From contig JAMONP010000021.1 of the NCBI GenBank assembly GCA_027065695.1, positions 1 through 44,822 of the forward strand: a stretch of DNA of 44,822 nt, written 5' to 3'. This DNA comes from Desulfuromonadales bacterium. GTDB lineage: Bacteria > Desulfobacterota > Desulfuromonadia > Desulfuromonadales > BM103. Below are positions 41,116 to 44,822 of this stretch, one piece after another (position 1 is the stretch's first letter; the number at the start of each line of letters is the position of its first letter). Made by a program: the position numbers and the translations under genes. A model generated the notes under the pieces. That model had not been told where the DNA came from and did no database searches. It was given only the letters and a program-made list of their open reading frames with translations.

Positions 41116-41901
41116 ATGATGTCTTTACTTGAAATTGATCCGATTATTTTTCAGATAGGACCATTGGCCATTCGCTGGTACGGTCTGATGTATCTATTTG
41201 GTTTCGGTGCGGCCTTCCTGTTGATCACGCACCTGTCACGCCTGCGCGATCTTGCTCTGACCAAAGATGGTGTCTCCGATCTGCTCTTTTATGGAGTTCT
41301 CGGTGTTGTCCTCGGCGGTCGTCTTGGCTACGTCCTCTTCTATAACCCGGCGCAATATTTTTCACATCCTCTGGAGATCTTTGCCGTCTGGCATGGAGGT
41401 ATGAGTTTTCATGGCGGATTACTCGGTGTTGTGGTTGCCGCGATGATATTTTGCTGGCACCGAAAGCTGCCGATGCTGTTAACCGGTGATATCCTGGTGA
41501 CTTCTGCAACAATCGGTCTTGGTCTTGGCAGGATCGGCAATTTCATCAATGGGGAGTTGTGGGGGCGGGTGACTGATCTGCCCTGGGGTGTGGTTTTCCC
41601 CGGTGGTGGCCCTCTACCGAGGCACCCCAGTCAGCTTTATGAGGCCGCTCTTGAAGGCCTTTTGTTATTTGTCATTCTTTACCTGCTGCATCGCCGTAAG
41701 GTTGTAGTAGGCGTGCCTTTTTTTAGCTTTTTTGTCGGTTATGGTCTGTTTCGTTTCCTGGTCGAATTTGTGCGTCAACCTGATGCCCATCTCGGTTTTC
41801 TCTGGGGAGGGGCAACTATGGGGCAACTGCTCTCTCTTCCGATGATTATCTTCGGGTTAGCAGGGTTCTTCTATCTTTATCGGCAGGGGAACTCACAGTG
41901 A
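41116..41901 (+). CDS. lgt: Prolipoprotein diacylglyceryl transferase
   Basis: Adds diacylglycerol to the lipobox Cys of prelipoproteins in the inner membrane; its substrates here include the RlpA-like and beta-helix lipoproteins. The 261-residue protein has about seven membrane segments. Motifs are IRWYGLMYLFGFG, GVVLGGRLGYVLFY, WHGGMSFHGGLLGV with the conserved His-Gly-Gly, and the Lgt signature GRIGNFINGELWGR followed by RHPSQLYEAALEG. The frame can open at TTG 41107, but ATG 41116 or 41119 is preferred. Its stop overlaps the GTG start of the HAD gene by four bases. Confidence 0.97.
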   Translation: MMSLLEIDPIIFQIGPLAIRWYGLMYLFGFGAAFLLITHLSRLRDLALTKDGVSDLLFYGVLGVVLGGRLGYVLFYNPAQYFSHPLEIFAVWHGGMSFHGGLLGVVVAAMIFCWHRKLPMLLTGDILVTSATIGLGLGRIGNFINGELWGRVTDLPWGVVFPGGGPLPRHPSQLYEAALEGLLLFVILYLLHRRKVVVGVPFFSFFVGYGLFRFLVEFVRQPDAHLGFLWGGATMGQLLSLPMIIFGLAGFFYLYRQGNSQ

Positions 41902-42524
41902 ATGGTATCCGTGGTATTGTTTTCGATTGTGACGGCGTGCTCTTTGAAAGTCACAAAGCCAACTTGGCTTATTACAATACTGTCCTGAATTACTTTGGTG
42001 AGCCACCGGTCGAAGAATCCGATCAAGCTAGAGCACATCTTTGCCATACTGCTGCCAGTACACATGTTTTTACTCAACTCCTGGGCGAGGAGCGCGTTCC
42101 GAAAGCACTTTCCTTCGCCGCAGAACTCGATTATCACCAGTTTATCCCTTATATGAAACCTGAGCCCGGCATGAAAAAAGCCTTGTCTCAGCTTGCCAAT
42201 TTCTTCCCTCTGGCAATTGCTACCAATCGCGGCGTCAGTATGCCGAGCATTCTTAAACATTTCGAACTGAGCGGTTTTTTTCAGACTGTTGTCACCAGTC
42301 ATGATGTCAAACATCCCAAACCTGCTCCGGATATGCTGCATGAAGCTGCCCGTCGGTTGCAATGTTCGACAAATGAACTTCTCTTTGTTGGTGATTCAGA
42401 GTTGGATCAGGCTGCAGCCCGATCCGCTGGAATGCCCTTCGCGGTGTATCGGGGTGATTTGCAGGCGGATGTGCAGATTGGACATCATAGGGAGTTGGTG
42501 GAGCTGTTTATCAAAGACTCATAA
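41898..42524 (+). CDS. HAD-superfamily hydrolase, phosphoglycolate-phosphatase-like
   Basis: The 208-residue cytoplasmic phosphatase has the four HAD motifs: I, GIVFDCDGVLFES with the nucleophile and acid/base Asp; II, IATNRGVS; III, KHPKPAPDM with the conserved Lys; IV, FVGDSELDQAAARSAG. A helical cap (about residues 20-85) suggests subfamily I, as in Gph or PgmB. Substrate is not determinable. It starts with GTG 41898 inside the end of lgt (GTGA overlap), so the two are translationally coupled. It converges on the SEC-C protein with eight bases between them. Confidence 0.9.
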   Translation: MNGIRGIVFDCDGVLFESHKANLAYYNTVLNYFGEPPVEESDQARAHLCHTAASTHVFTQLLGEERVPKALSFAAELDYHQFIPYMKPEPGMKKALSQLANFFPLAIATNRGVSMPSILKHFELSGFFQTVVTSHDVKHPKPAPDMLHEAARRLQCSTNELLFVGDSELDQAAARSAGMPFAVYRGDLQADVQIGHHRELVELFIKDS

Positions 42525-42532
42525 TCTCTTGA

Positions 42533-44620
42533 TTATGTCGAATGTTTCCGAATCCAGGTCTCCAGGTTTTTTCGGGGAATAATATCTTCTACAATCAGCT
42601 GCTGATCAGGGGTCTGACGCAAAATGAGGCGGTGCTGGATTCCCACACGAATACGTAAATAGCCTGGTAGTTGTTCCAGCACTATCGTTTGCTTGAGCAC
42701 AGATTCGTCGCGTGTACTGAAGCCTGTTGCCGCACGCAAGGCCTTGGTAACTACAGATTGAGGCAGGTTCTCAGCGCTTTTGCGGAATTTATTGCTGTAC
42801 TCAGGAATCTGAACCTTGTGTGGCAAGATGATGTTCGCTTCTGCGTCTTCGCTTTGAACCTCTGGTGGAATTGGGGGACGATTTTGCACCTTTTGTGCTG
42901 AGAGCTCTTGTCTGGCCTCCTGCAGTTGTTTACGCAAATCTTGCCGATCTGCCTGCTGCGACTTGATTTCATTTTTAAGGTTGCCGATCTTGTTTTTTAA
43001 CGTACTAATCTGGCCGCGGTCTTCAGTTGTGGTGCCAGTATGCTGACGTTGTGAGAGGTTCGGTGATGGTTGCACTTCTTGAGACAATTTGAACTGCTTA
43101 TTGGCGCTATTGGTTTTCAGTTCGCGCTCAAGAGTTTCCAGTTCGCGCTCCCTTGCTTGTAAACTTTTTAACGCCTCGGTACTTTCCCCCTGAACTTCGG
43201 AGAGCTGTTCCTTCAGGTCTTCTATTTTTTGATCTTTGTCAGCGTTCAGAATATCGCCATCGATTTTTTCATAGAGCCATTCTTGGTAGTCTTCTATCGG
43301 GTCTCCCCAGGGTTCGAGATCCAGATCGATGCGAGTTTTTTCGATGGCGTCAAAAAGGACGTCATTATCAATGACTCGTTCAGGTTCGGAGACTATACCT
43401 GCGCGACCGAAAATGATGCTCATGGCAGGAAGAATAGTGCCGAAGGCGAAGCTGAGTTCCATTAGAATATGGTCTGTGCTCAGTTCTCCTTCGGTTATGG
43501 CTTCTCTGCAAATTGCTTCTAGTTCGTCGTAGTTTGCTGTGGATTTTAATATAGCGTGATGGAGCTTGCTGGCGCTGTCATGATAAAGCTCTTTTTCCGG
43601 GATCAGCAAAGCCAGTTTGTCGGCCATAGTCAGGTTTGCTGCGCTAAGGGCCGAGTCAAATAGATCCTTCATTTCCTCAATGGCCTGGTCGCTTTTGCCA
43701 GGTCGCTGTCTGAGCTCTAATAACAATTCGTAAGTAAAGTCCAGAAAACCACTGTGTCGAACTCTTTTAATGGCTGTGTCGAGCTGTACGTCATTTAATG
43801 AGCCAGGCGAGAGTTTCTTCAGTTCTTTCAATGACATGACTTCGATACGTTTACTATCCTCGACTATCGAAGGAGTGGCATTGAGTTGGGTGCGGGTCAG
43901 ACCTTCATATCTTGAGGCATCCCTCAGCAACTCCTGATCCTTGCTATGACAGCATTTTTTATATTTCTTGCTACTACCACAATGGCAGGGCTCATTTCTG
44001 CCATGTTTAGCGATGGGACGGCGTACCGTGTAATCTCCACCTATGATAACTGCGGGTCGTTCCTTGGGCAACGCTCGCGTAATATCCATTTCGCTCATCC
44101 AGAGACTGCGACTCTCCTCAGTATTGTCTTTTTCAAGTATGGCGAGACTGCAGTGAATCAGGGCGTTGGCTCTGGGAGAGAAAATCTCTTTGGAGAGTTT
44201 CCAGAGAATTTTTTTAGCTGGCTGCTTCGGTTGGTCGAACTTGACAGTCAGTTCGGTTGCGAGCTGGGCGGCAGCAGCTTGCCGCTCCCAGGAAATATCA
44301 TCGGCGAGGGCTATCGTCAGGAGTGGCTCGATAGCTGTTGCATTCTGAAACTGGCAAGGGAAAAGGAAGTCTGTTATGTCTTCCAGAATTTTTAGCGTCG
44401 AGACCCATATTTGTGGCTCCAAAACAATTTTATTGTATGCCGCAACGTTGAGCAGGATACCAAGGCTTTTGCCCTCTTGTTTTTGGGTGAGCAGTGTCGC
44501 CAGGCTGTCGTAATGACCAGCTTTCATCTCACCCCATTCTTCAGCTAATCGTTGGATCTCTGGTCTGCAGCGGGTGGTTTTTTTTAGCTGCTCAAGCAGT
44601 GGTTCGATATTTGTGTTCAT
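42533..44620 (-). CDS. SEC-C zinc motif, coiled coil and RelE/ParE-like C-terminus fusion protein
   Basis: A 695-residue soluble protein with no signal peptide. Residues 1-195 are helical and HEAT-like. Residues 206-226 hold the SEC-C zinc motif NEPCHCGSSKKYKKCCH (C212, C214, C223, with C224 or H225), as at the C-terminus of SecA. Residues 240-445 are helical. Residues about 455-580 form a strong coiled coil (KIEDLKEQLSEVQ, LQARERELETLEREL, ISTLKNKIGNLKNEIKSQ). Residues about 603-695 look like a RelE/ParE toxin: EYSNKFRKSAENLPQSVVTKAL, then LEQLPGYLRIRVGIQHRLIL and IVEDIIPRKNLETWI, with R656, R658 and R664 in the family's basic positions. The typical terminal His/Tyr is absent. No separate antitoxin gene adjoins it in the window. 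The SEC-C and coiled coil are firm; the RelE-like assignment is by pattern only. Confidence 0.75.
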   Translation of the reverse strand: MNTNIEPLLEQLKKTTRCRPEIQRLAEEWGEMKAGHYDSLATLLTQKQEGKSLGILLNVAAYNKIVLEPQIWVSTLKILEDITDFLFPCQFQNATAIEPLLTIALADDISWERQAAAAQLATELTVKFDQPKQPAKKILWKLSKEIFSPRANALIHCSLAILEKDNTEESRSLWMSEMDITRALPKERPAVIIGGDYTVRRPIAKHGRNEPCHCGSSKKYKKCCHSKDQELLRDASRYEGLTRTQLNATPSIVEDSKRIEVMSLKELKKLSPGSLNDVQLDTAIKRVRHSGFLDFTYELLLELRQRPGKSDQAIEEMKDLFDSALSAANLTMADKLALLIPEKELYHDSASKLHHAILKSTANYDELEAICREAITEGELSTDHILMELSFAFGTILPAMSIIFGRAGIVSEPERVIDNDVLFDAIEKTRIDLDLEPWGDPIEDYQEWLYEKIDGDILNADKDQKIEDLKEQLSEVQGESTEALKSLQARERELETLERELKTNSANKQFKLSQEVQPSPNLSQRQHTGTTTEDRGQISTLKNKIGNLKNEIKSQQADRQDLRKQLQEARQELSAQKVQNRPPIPPEVQSEDAEANIILPHKVQIPEYSNKFRKSAENLPQSVVTKALRAATGFSTRDESVLKQTIVLEQLPGYLRIRVGIQHRLILRQTPDQQLIVEDIIPRKNLETWIRKHST

Positions 44621-44822
44621 TAATGCTATCCTTGTTTATATTCTCTTCTCCGGCTATTAACTGTAAAAAAGCATACTGCCATGATATTATCAGTGACAGA
44701 TTGAAGGATTTCTTAGACTTCAGACGCATGGTGTGATCAATGAAAAAAGTGACCTATTGGACGGAACTGTCTGACACACTAACTATGGGACAAACACACT
44801 ATGGGAACTATGGGTGGTGTAA

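Noticed and set aside
44740-44822. Frame starting ATG 44740 and running to the window edge, with ACTATGGG repeated three times.
   Set aside because: It is too short to judge and recalls no family; the repeats may be low-complexity sequence or an edge effect.

Overview
The window looks like chromosomal backbone of a Gram-negative deltaproteobacterium of the Desulfuromonadales (Geobacter/Desulfuromonas/Pelobacter type). This is an inference from gene order and content. The runs queA-tgt-yajC-secD-secF and pheA-tyrA-aroA-cmk-ispH-rpsA-sppA-ihfB, a periplasmic sensor with a CxxCH haem-c motif, and several c-di-GMP/two-component proteins are typical of that group. There is no rRNA, no tRNA I could recognise, no CRISPR array and no complete insertion sequence.

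Region 1 (1-2950) is the most accessory part. It holds greB, an unrecognised minus-strand gene, a 496-base non-coding stretch with a candidate small RNA and two intrinsic terminators, then two complete type II toxin-antitoxin modules on opposite strands (vapBC and yefM-yoeB), each with a visible candidate operator. Region 2 (3055-9937) carries an RlpA-like lipoprotein, an orphan PAS-PAS histidine kinase behind a run of nine G, a HEAT-like unknown, a divergent second tRNA-guanine transglycosylase, a solitary Cas6-like protein, a zinc-ribbon protein and a GGDEF protein. Region 3 (10008-17063) is translation and housekeeping: an AMMECR1 protein, TypA, a PH-domain membrane protein with MiaB, the gutted remnant of an M42 peptidase, L13-S9 and ArgC.

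Region 4 (17162-21415, minus strand) is a two-gene signalling unit: an HD-GYP c-di-GMP phosphodiesterase with a haem-c periplasmic sensor, followed 12 bases later by a GAF protein with a degenerate GGDEF domain (GNDQF). Region 5 (21690-30197) is the queuosine/protein-export run DUF2065-queA-tgt-yajC-secD-secF, a possible 35-residue ORF after secF, a beta-helix lipoprotein and recJ. Region 6 (30201-42524) holds an aminotransferase (minus), the aromatic amino acid genes pheA, tyrA and aroA, then cmk, ispH, rpsA, sppA, ihfB, an RluA-family pseudouridine synthase, lgt and a HAD phosphatase. It is interrupted by heptamer repeat arrays and two copies, in opposite orientation, of a 77-bp REPIN-like element.

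The last gene (42533-44620, minus) encodes a 695-residue protein that joins a SEC-C zinc motif, a long coiled coil and a C-terminal RelE/ParE-like segment. It is my best candidate for an undescribed system. Other leads are the second Tgt, the orphan Cas6-like protein, the haem-c HD-GYP and the candidate small RNA. Function names rest on motif recognition by eye; no database search was possible.
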